A stretch of DNA of 64,000 bases from Gnetum montanum (Eukaryota > Streptophyta > Gnetopsida > Gnetales > Gnetaceae): contig MNCI01011418.1 of NCBI GenBank assembly GCA_015680685.1, positions 232,072 through 296,071 on the forward strand, given 5' to 3'. The notes beneath the pieces are model-generated. The model saw nothing but the letters and a program-made list of their open reading frames with translations, was not told the origin of the DNA and searched no databases. Every line of letters starts with the position of its first letter. The stretch's first letter is position 1. Below are positions 21,293 to 31,829 of this stretch, piece after piece. Made by a program: the position numbers and the translations under genes.

Positions 21293-23196
21293 GTACCAAT
21301 AAGTGAGAAGGAAGGAAAGTGGAGTCCTAAAAATAATGCAAAAAGTGATCAAGAGTTCTATCACAAGAAACATGAACAAATAGAGACATCACATACACGA
21401 TCTAATGAAAGAGAACCTAAGGATGAGAAGGTAGTTCATGATAGGGGACCTCAACTTAAACTCCATTGATCTTCTCTTCTCACTGGCAAGCAAGGTAAGT
21501 CAAGGTAAGTCACTATCTCTTTGCTTGCTAGTTAATTAGGATAGTGTTTGAGAAGTTCAAAATTATCTACATCTTGTTTAGATTAAAAATGGTGGAATAA
21601 GTGTCTAGAACATTTCTTACATTCATCCATGATATAATTGGTTTTATGAAGACTTATAATAGCACTTGTAATAAATTCTCTTGGATCTTCATATCATAGC
21701 AATTTTAGTTCGATTTCTTGTCTTGCATTCAGTTTTGCTTAATTTGAAATTCTTTTGATGATTTGTTTCTATGATCAAAATCTTTTGGACATTTTTGGCA
21801 TTTATAAGACAAGACAAACCTCTAAAAATTCTATTAATATTACTAGTTGAAAACCTAGATCTCCATAAATGAGCTTAATGTTGACTTATAGTTATAGTGT
21901 TTTTGTGATATTTGCATAAAGGCCCAAGATAAGCAACACATGTAGGGGGAGCCTACTCCTGAATCATCTTGGAGGCCACCAATGTAGGGGAAGTCTTTGG
22001 AGATTATGGCCAAGAACCATAATGAGCAAGAAAAGGACTTCAAGAGGTATTTGTTTTTGGAATGGTAAAGTCTCAAATGATTCTGTGTTGCATATGTAGA
22101 CTTTTAGATTAATCAGATATTTATATATAGTTAGTTCTCTATCAACATGAGGTTTTTTTTAATAAGTGGTTGTATTTGTTGTATTAACTTATAAAAAAAG
22201 CAGAATATGCATGTTTCTATCATAGCTCTAATATTCTATTGTTAATCTCTTCTTGGGTGAATTTAGAAATACACGTTACCATAAAACAATTGTTTCTAAT
22301 AGATAGACTTCTTGATCCTCCATGCTCTATATTGTGTTGAAGTTTATTAATAGATTATTTTTACTTGATCGTATTTACATTAGTATTGAACTTCAAGAAG
22401 TATATTAACGTATACTTATCAACATGTTTTTAATCAATGGTTGTGGATGTTGTATTGCCTTGAACAAACTATGGAATATGCATGTCTCACTCATAGCTTT
22501 CTTATTCTCATGGAACTTTCCAAATTTTTTGTTAATATAGCAATGCAAGTTTTAATGAGACAACTAGATAAGATGCTTGTTCCTACTTATTCTACCTTTG
22601 GTTTAAAATTAAATGTTCATGGTCCTTATTGAATTACTTGTAGCTCCTTGTCCTTGATCTTAAAATAGTTCTCAATTTCCACAATCATGCCTTAAGTGGA
22701 GGATGTAGTACATTCCTTACTACATTTTGAGCAATAACATGATTACTCTATGGAAAAGTATCCATGTCTGTTCTTCCTATCTAATGAAGTTGTATGGCTA
22801 TTTTACCTCACCATAAAGATAATGTTTTACAAAGATGGAGAATATCTAAACATTAATGACTTATTGTTTTAGAGACAAGTTGCTTACTTTTCAAAGCCTT
22901 TGCTTCACTTTAAGGTTGAATTTCACTTGGAAGGTTTGGTTCTACTCTTACTGAATTTCAGGCATCTCTTCATGAACCTGATAAATACATACATACTATA
23001 TATTTTTAGGATTATGAGTGCTACTTGGATCTATATATTATTTGGATATTATTGTTCTTTTATATCTTTTCTCACCAAGTTTGAGCACTTTATCTTTTTT
23101 TTTTGCTGTTCAAAAAGGAGGAGAACAATATGATTATATTTGTATGATCACTAACCCATTTTCTTAATTTTTGAACATCACCAAATAGGGGAAGAT
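21293..23196 (+). other. CoC non-coding 3' internal region
   Basis: About 1.9 kb where pol would be expected, but with no pol motifs. It contains a diverged direct repeat: GGTTGTATTTGTTGTATTAA near 22168 and GGTTGTGGATGTTGTATTGC near 22439, each followed by AATATGCATGT. It ends in ATAGGGGAAGAT, the polypurine tract, against LTR2. Confidence 0.55.
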
Positions 23197-24428
23197 TGTG
23201 GACCCTTTAGTGTGTCTTAGTGTGTGTCAAAATGTTAAGTAAAATGGAGTCAAAGGTTGTTTGCATGGTTGTATGGTTATTGTGTTTGTAGGACTATGTA
23301 CATTGGAAACCAAGATAAGGTGAAGAGGACAAGGAACGAACTATTTAGAGCTTAAAGTAGGAGGTCATCCACATGATCTTCAAATGAATATTCAAAGAAC
23401 ATGGACAAGGACCAAATACTATACAAGAAAAGTTATCATCATCAAAGCATGCAGAATATCAAGGCTATGGACAAGGAACAATGCATTCAAAAGATAAAGA
23501 AAGTGAAAGAAAGATGTCTCTAGGAAACAAAAGATGTCTTGGCAGAATTGGAGTAATCTCAGGTAAAGACATCTTTAAGAAACAAAGATGTCTTTCTCCA
23601 AGCAAAGATGTCTTCATCACAGAAAGATGTCTTCACTAAATGAAGGCTAGTACTAGAAAGATGTCTTCCATAAGACAAAGACATCTTATAGAATGGAGAC
23701 TTCAAAAAGATGTCTTTTATGAAAAAAAGACGTGTTCCTAGAATTGAAGGAAAATTCAGAGAGACGTCTTAAGCACGAAGAAGATGTCTCCCATGACCAT
23801 TGGCTAGTCGTTGCATGAGTTCTAAGAAAGATTTAGAAACATGACAACTATAAGAAGACTTGATGTGCATTGGAAAAAGTTCAAGACTTATTGTATTCAT
23901 TATATAATCATTTGTAATCATTAAATTCTCTATTGTTCCTAATTATCTTATCATTTTGGCATTGTAAAGTGTGTTGTACCTAACTATGCAAGGATCAACA
24001 AACTGAGTTGCAATTATCCCTTGTAATTCTTGTTCTTATTGTCCTATGGGGTTGATGTGCTTGAGCATGTCAAGATCCTATGGGATTGAGTTGTTGATGT
24101 TGTGGTATAACACTTCAGTGTGGAGCTCAAGATTGTAAAGGTTGTGGAAGCCTTGAAACCACATTTCCAAGCTTGATGGGATCTTGCGAGGTTGAGTGAT
24201 TGGTGTTGTAGTACAACACTCCAGAGTGGGGCTTGAAGACTGTATAAGGTGTGGATCCTTCAACCACATTTTAAGAGTAACAAAGTTTAGAGATGTGCTT
24301 GCAATCTATCCTCTAAGTGTGGACTAACCAAGTTGGGGAACCATGTTATATTCGATGTGTGTGCTTTATTTGTTTACGTTTTAATTTGGGGAGCTTATTC
24401 ACCCCCCTTATAAGTTCAATGATCCACA
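23197..24428 (+). mobile_element. CoC LTR2
   Basis: Starts TGTGGACCCTTTAGTGTG right after the polypurine tract and ends GATCCACA before a second primer site. A CTTAGTGTGTGT segment near the start is duplicated relative to LTR1. Confidence 0.8.
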
Positions 24429-24430
24429 AG

Positions 24431-24442
24431 TGGTATCAGAGC
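24431..24442 (+). promoter_or_regulatory. CoC primer-binding site 2
   Basis: TGGTATCAGAGC, perfect Met-tRNA complement, after LTR2. It is followed by GTCATCATCAACTTCAAGAG as in the leader behind LTR1 (19763 on). Similarity ends at 24507. Confidence 0.9.
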
Positions 24443-24639
24443 TTAGTACTCTTCTTTGTCATCATCAACTTCAAGAGTGAATAATGAAGAGGACATCTTT
24501 CACAAAGCAATGCTAAAGGAAGATCCAAGAAATGTCCTTTCTTCAAGACAAGTCAAGAAAGAGTTGGTAGATGTAGGACTTCATCGAAACAAGTTTCTCC
24601 TATGTTAGACCCTTTGACAACCACTGTGCTTTCCCAACA

Positions 24640-25190
24640 ATCAACTCAAGAACTCAGAATTTTCATGCTAATGGAGGTAGTATTAGATAAAATAAAGGCA
24701 AGAACTCTTTCTAAGAAGGACACACATAGAGCCATACATATGTAGAGAATTCCATGCATTACCAATGATACAGAAGTGTGTAGTTGTGGGTCGACACTTT
24801 AGAATGACAACATGATCCGCACACCAACCCATAATAGATATGAAAAACAAGTGTGTGGACAAAAAGAAGCATGAGCCACTAAACTAAAAGATACCTTGTG
24901 GCCAAAAACTGAGAACCTAAAATTATGCAAAGCATGCATGGAAGCATGTGACCCACTTATTAACTTCCCTTTTGAGAGAAAGATTCCAACTAAGAACTTA
25001 TAGATGAAAACATTAAGCCATAATCATACATCAATAGAAAGAGGAAATTAGGACTTAGATGATAAAAATTTAATTACCATCAAGATTACATGGGATGATG
25101 ATTGAAAAATTAAATCACTAAAGATGGTAAGTGAGAAACCTCAAGTCTATGATCTAAGAGAACTAAGGTACATTTTTCAAACACTCGCCC
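24640..25190 (+). pseudogene. cysteine-rich coding relic of unknown function (GyB)
   Basis: A degraded frame with CITNDTEVCSCGSTL, then a tract to LKLCKACMEACDPLIN and LITIKITWDDD, ending near SHGGD at the internal polypurine-like site. GyA has the homologous segment on the minus strand (36947-36610, then across GyE at 49536-49882). There MEPSKPLINCYSKK and TLITIKITWDDNQNPKSL can be read. The CxC and CxxC pairs suggest metal binding. I recognise no family. It sits where gag or the end of pol would be. Confidence 0.4.
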
Positions 25191-25206
25191 ATGACTTCAG
25201 TCATGG
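25189..25206 (+). repeat. internal polypurine-like site with inverted repeat (GyB)
   Basis: CCATGACT-TC-AGTCATGG is an 8-bp perfect inverted repeat, and AGTCATGGGGGAGA resembles the true 3' polypurine tract of these elements (AGTCATGGGGGTA). Counterparts lie at 36590-36612 (GyA) and 55138-55152 (GyF). Confidence 0.45.
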
Positions 25207-25234
25207 GGGAGATGCCTTATCCTAATCTAGGAAT

Positions 25235-25470
25235 TAATAAGTTTTTTTTTAATGTTTTTTCTTACAATTCTTTTTGGTTTATCATTTCTTGTTATACTTT
25301 TTCATGTTTCGTATCAATTTTTATTTTCTTTGATATCTTCTCATTCTTTTATACTTTTCATTTCTATAAATTTTACTATTATTTGACATTTTCTAATTTT
25401 TTAATAATCTTTCATTCTTTTTACTTTTTCAATTTTTGATATCTTTCCTAATTTTTCATTTTTGTCTTCA
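25235..25470 (+). repeat. T-rich tract (GyB)
   Basis: A long TTTTTT/CTTTT-rich stretch downstream of the coding relic. The phenylalanine- and tyrosine-rich open frame across it (25191-25439) is a by-product of composition and is not a gene. Confidence 0.6.
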
Positions 25471-25867
25471 TTTTACTTCTACATAATTTTCCATAGAACA
25501 CATAAAATAAGGCAAGATATAGTTCTGAATAAGGTGAAAATTTCTCTATGTTACCAATCATAAGAGACTGATTATGTATACAATGAGACCACAACATCCA
25601 TCCATTCATTCCAATAATACGAGGTTCTTACCATGGCCATAATGATATTCTTTCCCTAATAAAAATAAAAATAAACTTGTGATCATTATGCTTGGATAGA
25701 AAAGTGAAGAACCAAGTGGGAATGTGAAGGGTGTGACATCAAGGGGATTTGTGGAATCTCTTGAATCACTATTGTATGTTGTATCATGTTACTAAGGTTG
25801 TATTATATCCTTGTAGATTTAATAAAAAGTGGGAGTAAGAGTACAATAAGTGCTACCTTACCATGTC

Positions 25868-25990
25868 ACTAGAAAGACATGTTACCCATGCCAAAAGGTA
25901 GCCCTTTGGTAAGGTTGACACATATAAAAATAGATCTATGCACAAAATAAATTTTTGGGGTTCCACTAGAAAGACATGTTAAACATGCCT
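25868..25990 (+). repeat. conserved 25-nt spacer box, two copies (GyB)
   Basis: ACTAGAAAGACATGTTACCC then ATGCC at 25868-25892, and CACTAGAAAGACATGTTAAA then CATGCC at 25964-25989. GyA also has two copies about 100 bp apart; GyD, GyE and GyF have one. Confidence 0.65.
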
Positions 25991-26441
25991 AAACATAGGT
26001 AGCTTCTTAGAAATTTTAAAAATAAAATAAAATAATAAATAAATGTAATGAATAAACTTCTTCCTTGAATAATATGCCAAGTGGTAATACTCTTTGCAAT
26101 AGTGATAGACTTATGCTAGTGATTCTTAGAGATGAAACAATGCAATGTCACTAGAAAAGTGGTTTGGACTTGGTTAGAATCTTGGAGATAAGGGCTAATC
26201 ATTACGTTAACCACTAATAACACATAAGGATTCATTATGACTATGATAAGACACCTCACATCTTGATTTTGACAATCCCTTCTATAGTCCATCTCATCTC
26301 ACTGTATAAGTAATCATAACTTGTGGTTTTCTCTAATATAGTGTTATTTTCCCAACCTAGTGATATTAACATGTGTGTTTTGCTAGATAGGTATGCTTTA
26401 CATTCAACACCTTGAGTGCCTAAGGACACTTTTAGGCATGA

Positions 26442-26496
26442 TTATACAAGGGCACTAAGCGCTGGAGCCTGCTTTGGGGAGGATCCACTTGTATAA
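26442..26496 (+). repeat. conserved spacer hairpin (GyB)
   Basis: Arms TTATACAAG (26442-26450) and CTTGTATAA (26488-26496) are perfectly complementary over 9 bp. The loop contains GCTTTGGGGAGGATCCA. Confidence 0.65.
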
Positions 26497-27085
26497 CTCT
26501 TGTATCTCATACTTAACAAGCAATTCTACATTATCCTATGGCTTGGAGACATAGTTCAACATCAATCAGTACTTCCCTTACCATTCAATAATCCATTCGT
26601 ACAACATATATTCATTACCCATCTCTCATCCATCTTATATACATATAACTTTTCATAGCCCGAAATTCCTTCACTATGAATACTAGACATCCAATTTTCA
26701 AAATTTGAGCATCATGACTATTCTAAGATCATTTGGGAATGCATACTATCTTCCCACCATTAAATTTGACTCATTTTCCCCTTAGAGAATACACTAGAAA
26801 ATTGAAACTTTTTGTAGTGACATCATTGGGATGATGTATGAGCCCCTCATATGTCGTTGATTCAAGGTTGTATCAATGATGTCACCCCACAAAAATTCTA
26901 TATATAGTCATAGGAGTTAGAAAGAATTTTCATTATTTTCATTTGTAATAAGAGGAGTTTTTGCTTTTCTTATTTTGAGCTCTAACATCCTAACTTCCAC
27001 AAGCCATAACTTCATCCCTATAGCTTTGATTTCTAAAATCATTGAATCCTATTGATCATAAAGCATTCAACATAGTCATTTGTTT

Positions 27086-27105
27086 GGGGGGGGGGGGGGG
27101 GGGGG
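27086..27105 (+). repeat. G20 homopolymer run
   Basis: Twenty consecutive G, followed by TGGTTGTTGTGTTGGGGGTG and GGGTG. GyA at the matching place (34710-34732, minus) has only GGAGGGTGGGGTG, so the run expanded in GyB or is a sequencing artefact. Confidence 0.85.
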
Positions 27106-27480
27106 TGGTTGTTGTGTTGGGGGTGGGGTGTGCGGCAACACTGAAGAAAATTTGAGCCAAAATTTCAAAAAATTGTCTAACTTCAAAAGATAGTTTAAAG
27201 GTAAGTAATATAGAGGATAAAGGATACTATCATGAAATTCACAAATACAAGCCAAATAATTCAATATATTCTCCTAATAAACCATTCTAATTAATCTTAA
27301 GATATTAAGAATCAAAAGGATAATAAGTGAGAGGTCATGAAATCTAAAGATATAACATATAAATGGTTTCTTTTTGGAAATTTCTCTAACTTTGTAATCA
27401 ACACTTGATCTAACTAGGGGCATGAGTAAGGTGAAGGCTTATTCAAAAATGATATGAACATTTTAATAATCTTAAAACCC

Positions 27481-27492
27481 TTATTGATTATA
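27481..27492 (+). promoter_or_regulatory. putative third-ORF splice acceptor (GyB)
   Basis: TTATTGATTATAG directly precedes the ATG of the third ORF, as in GyD (TGTGATTATAG|ATG). Confidence 0.45.
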
Positions 27493-30260
27493 GATGACAC
27501 CAAAAAGAATACCAAAAGGAGGACCCTTACAACGAGGAATCAAAATACCAAGAGGCTAAGGGGGAGGCCAAATTGGAGAAAAAACTCAACTAGCTAAACA
27601 AGCAAAGCAAGAAGCATAGTCTTTCAACATTTATCAACAAATTCTTGCTACTGAACAAACTACCCAAGTAGAGGTTGAAGCACCACAAGAGCTAGAACAA
27701 GGACAATGCCCCACTTTGTCACATGAATGCCTCTAGGCCATTCAGGATAAGTTCATCATGTCCATAGTAATTGTGGAACTTAACTTTGGCCCATTTATGG
27801 AGTTTTCCCCAGATGTTGTTAGAACCCAACTCCAGTCATCTCCCTTGTGACCCACTTTGACAACAAGTGGATAATGGTACCTAGGGGAAACCCTCCAATT
27901 TTGGAAGAATAAAAAAGCCGATGCTACAATGAATATAAAGGGAATTTTTGCATCATACTTAGTGGAGGTGATAGCAAAAGCCCTCACTTTGCCAAACAAA
28001 GGAACTAATGTCACACAAATATCAACAAGGTCTAACACCAATACGAAGAGATGATGGCTACATAGAGCCTATGGTAGGGAAGATAGGGAATATAGTAAGT
28101 TGATTGCAAAAGAGAAAATATATTTTAAGACTGGCACCTACTACTTGTTTTCAACTAAGAGACTTATCAAAATATCTACTTATGAAACTAGAGGAAGCAC
28201 CATTCTGATGGGAAAATTCAATGCAAACATCACCCATTTGTACTTCATCGAAATTGAAAGGCAGTTTGAAGAGAAGAAGGTGGGGAAGCCTATACTACCA
28301 TTCCCTTGCCTAATCAGGAAGTTGTGTAAGTAGGAAGGTATTTTGGGTTACAAAAATGATGTTTTGAGAAAGGCTTAAAATATAGCATATGTTGAAATGT
28401 CAAAATCCATGCCACTAAAAAAAGATTAGTTGGAGAAACAAGCAGGCACTGAGGGAGCAACATGCTCAACTCATGCTGAAACCATCCAAACTACTATTCA
28501 ATAGTAGCAAGTAGGGCCTAGTAGCTAGCAGCTAACCTATTGACAGCAACAATAACAACAATAACAACATCAAGAACAACAACAAGTTCCACCATCACTG
28601 CCGCAATATTATAGGTCTTCAATGAGTCATTTGTAGCAGATTGCAGAGATTATCAGCTAGGAAACATGAGAGGGGGTCAATCTCTATAAGGTAATTAAAG
28701 ATGTAGTTAGGCCCACCATATCAATAGACCTTGCCAGTGACCAAATATCATTGTAGATAGGACGAGTGGAGGCTTTGTCACAATAAGTTTCTAGAAGTGG
28801 TGCATCATTTCAAGTGATGTTGGAGACTAGAGAAGGAGTCACGATAGTGGTTATGTAGCATCAAGATGCAATGGGAGCTATAGAAATTATCATTGATCAC
28901 ATTAAGGAGTCTTTTAATATCCCTATTGTGCCATCAGTTGATCTTTCAAGAGTGAGAGACGCTCAAATGCTTGCTAGTTTCTCAATGATTCTTATTGAAC
29001 ATGAAGATGTACTTGATAGACTACTATAAATAGGCCAAGTAATGTAGAATATCTTTGATATCCATAGTGATATCAATGTAGTTTAGTCTGATCTGATATC
29101 CACTAAAGGAAATTTGATCATGGTAGAGACTAGGGTAGAACATGCTAAGAACAAAGCCCATAGATTATAAGAAGTGTTTGCAACCCTGAGGGAAGAAAAT
29201 AGAGATCCAACGTAATTCATTGTGCATGATCAACTAGAGAAATTTCAAACATACCACATTAATCACCTCATTAACCATACTTTGTAGATGGAACGTGAGA
29301 AGGAGAAGGTGGTTTTGGATGCCTCAGTGACCAAAGCATAGACATACACACATACCAAGGCATTCACCACCTTATAAGAAGAAAACAAACAATTAGCCGC
29401 AAACAATACTTGGTTGACCAATGTGGAGAAGCAAAAGAATTTCCTTGAGGAGAGCATCCAACAGCTCTGAGAGCAACTAATATGGATCAACCAAGACATG
29501 AGCCACCTAGCTAGAGAAATGGAAGAAGTCCGTGTTGTTTGTTAAAACTTTGCAATTAAGATAAGCATGTGGTAAAATGAAGCTAAAAAGCATGAGAGGC
29601 TTAAGAACCATTTTTGCAATTAGGTGGACATGTATAAGCAAATAAACAAGAAAGAAATCCAAATGACTAAAGCCAAGATCAGTTCAATTTTAGTACAAAA
29701 TCTAGATTGGCAACCAGTCTTGGATAGTCTAGTCCACGTCTACCAAGATGTAATAAAAAATAAAGGCCTATAGATTGAGGACTTTATAAAATAAATGGGG
29801 TTAGCAAATCTTTGATATGCTAACTTGGTCATGTTAACAACATGTAGATGTAGAAATGAATTAGAGTAATAGGTAGTAATAGTATATGCCTTATATGAGA
29901 AAGGATTTTTCAACAAAAAATATGCTTCATAGAAGTTTCATGTGGCAAATTTAGAACTTGAAATAGTAAAAGCTAGCTATTAGTCAGAGAAATATGTTGT
30001 AGCTAACTTGGCTAGAACAATGTTAGATTGTTAAGAATTGCAAAAAATGGCTAGAGTAGTCAAAGAAGAATGGCGGTAGTTTGTGGTGTGGTATGTCAAA
30101 GAAAATCAAATGTTCTCGTAGCTACCGTGCACATCACATATTGCACAATAGGCATGGATGATACATGATCCTAGAATGAAGGAGGAAAAAGTAGAATCAC
30201 TACTAAACATATATTAATTTAAGAAGCTTGATGATAAAGGGAAGTAGCCAATGGAGGAGC
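27493..30260 (+). pseudogene. third ORF of GyB (unknown protein, env position), decayed
   Basis: Starts ATG after the acceptor-like site: MTPKRIPKGGPLQRGIKIPR. Landmarks: a region around 27770-28330 with LPFPCLIRKLCK, a glutamine tract from CAA repeats (28550-28590), then a long charged, coiled-coil-like half to about 30250. Stops are very frequent, many TAG. Homologous copies are in GyA (minus, 34412-31830) and GyE (45768-48392). Position between pol and the 3' LTR and the PFPCLI-x-KL motif recall the extra ORF of Athila-like elements. No signal peptide or envelope-like membrane span could be established. Function unknown. Confidence 0.55.
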
Positions 30261-30470
30261 CACTACCATTGAGCACATAGGCTGCATCAACCTTCTTTAG
30301 TTTTTGTCTTATTTTGTCATAAAACTATATCAAAATTTTGTAAAACACCACTTCAACATTCAATGTCATGTAAATAGTCAAGATAGTCATGTATAGTTGA
30401 AGCTACATTCCAATTTTATAAGGGAATCTATCCTTATTTTGTTTTACTTGAGGAAAAGTTTCTAGTCAGT

Positions 30471-30480
30471 CGTGGGGGTT
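30471..30480 (+). promoter_or_regulatory. GyB 3' polypurine tract
   Basis: CGTGGGGGTT immediately before the LTR start TGATAAAG. Equivalents are at 31596-31605 (GyA, minus), 48582-48591 (GyE) and 53159-53168 (GyF, minus). Confidence 0.75.
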
Positions 30481-31373
30481 TGATAAAGTTAGATTTTGAG
30501 TCCAAACGACATCATAGCAATGACATCATATCAATAATGTCATTGATTTGATGTTGCTTATTATGATATGTCATCATTGATATGATGTCTTGGGATGTAT
30601 GCACCCCTATAAATATGACACTTGGACACATAATCCAACACATAATTCATTACACTCTTAGATAGGCTCTTGTAGTTTGTTTTTGTAAGTTAGTAATAGA
30701 AGTGTATGCCCACAGTGCACTGTTCAACAATGAATAGAGTCTTTATTCAAGTAGATTGTACTTGGATACACTTTGTGAAAAACAATAAAGATCAAAGCTA
30801 TTTTGCATCATTTCAACATCACTTAGTTTACTTTATGTTTACTTAGAATAATTTTCCATGTTTTCCTAGTTAACAATTTACTTTCTCAAGTACTTTATGT
30901 TACATGCCCAATTAGTACATCAGCATGGGTACGACTAGTTTCAAATGTTAAGTGTAGTTGTTTAGTAATCCTAGTAATGATATTACTTGATTTGCTCAGT
31001 GATAATTCCACTTGGTAACTCTAGTGACAACTACATAAGTCCAAGACGTGACTGGAGGACTAGGAACGAATACCTATTGCTTAAGATAACATAAATTTAC
31101 TTACTTGTTATTACCTAGACTTAGCAATTATTTTCATCTCATTATGTCTACACTTAGGAGTTATCTGGGCTATGCAACATCAACTATCATAGACCTTATA
31201 GTGAGCTAAACCATACACTTATACTTCACTAGCTCCATGTGGGTTGATAATGATCACAAGCTTAAACTCAATTACTAGCATATCAACATTGACCATCCAT
31301 AGATTATGATTGGGTTGCACGTGAACACTCGTAACTTGTATGATTGGGTGTTGGATTGCTCCAATATTCATCA
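30481..31373 (+). mobile_element. GyB 3' LTR (complete, 893 bp)
   Basis: TG (TGATAAAGTTAG) to CA (ATATTCATCA). It has CCCCTATAAATATGACACTT as TATA region and ACAATAAAGATCAAAG as polyadenylation region. It abuts the opposite-oriented GyA LTR fragment at 31374. Confidence 0.85.
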
Positions 31374-31595
31374 ATTTCCAAATATCACACTGCAGGCATT
31401 CAATTTATCACCAAGGCTACAAAAATGAATTGCAAGAATTTGGCTAAGGATGGAATGAAAGTTCTTAGATTATGCATCCACGTGTTAGTATTTATAGGGT
31501 TACATGCATTCCAAGACATTGTATCAATGATGATGTAGCATGTACTATGACATCATTGCTACGATATCGCATCACAATAAAAATTCCCTTTATCA
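31374..31595 (-). mobile_element. GyA 3' LTR, proximal part
   Basis: On the minus strand it starts TGATAAAGGGAATTTTTATT directly after the polypurine tract and follows the first quarter of the GyB LTR. It breaks off at the GyB insertion, and the rest is at 13455-12822. Confidence 0.78.
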
Positions 31596-31829
31596 TACCC
31601 CCATGACTGATTGGAAACTCATCCTTGAGTTAAAACAAAATGAGAATAGAATCCCTTACAAAATTGGGAGGTAGATTTGACTATACATGACTTATTAACT
31701 ATTTACATGACTTAAAGAATGCCATAGTAGTGTCTTTACAAAATATGACATAATTATATAACAAGATGAAACCAAATGAAGCAAAACAAAACAAAACTTG
31801 AAATAGCTCAATGTAGCTCATGTTCTAAG

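Larger units (their letters stand above)
14018..24507 (+). mobile_element. CoC: non-autonomous Copia-type element, interrupted by GyD
   Basis: LTR1 (14018-15194), Met-tRNA-type primer site (15198-15209), a gag region (19763-21292), about 1.9 kb of non-coding sequence, a polypurine tract (GGGGAAGAT) and LTR2 (23197-24428). No protease, integrase, RT or RNase H is visible, so it depended on another element. Oddly, LTR2 is followed by a second primer site and the same 65 bases of leader (to 24507), so this is an LTR-internal-LTR-leader array and not a simple insertion. The break at 24508 has no target-site match to 14013-14017 (AATTC). Confidence 0.75.
13456..31373 (+). mobile_element. GyB: Gypsy-type LTR retrotransposon relic, host of CoC and GyD
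   Basis: It begins TGATCAAGTTAAATTTTGAG (5' LTR start) and ends at the last CA of a full 893-bp 3' LTR (30481-31373). It lies inside the opposite-oriented LTR of GyA. Copia CoC is inserted in its 5' LTR at 14018. The rest of that LTR, the primer site, gag and pol are missing, and GyB resumes at about 24508 with a cysteine-rich coding relic. Then follow the conserved spacer, the third ORF (27493-30260), a polypurine tract and the 3' LTR. Its internal part is homologous throughout to GyA in opposite orientation. Confidence 0.8.

Noticed and set aside
22441-22632. 63-codon frame in the CoC interior (YCLEQTMEYACLTHSFLI)
   Set aside because: No Copia pol motif, short and isolated. It overlaps the diverged direct repeat at 22439.
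25191-25439. 82-codon Phe/Tyr-rich frame, membrane-like
   Set aside because: A by-product of the T-rich tract, which recurs in non-coding form in the other elements.
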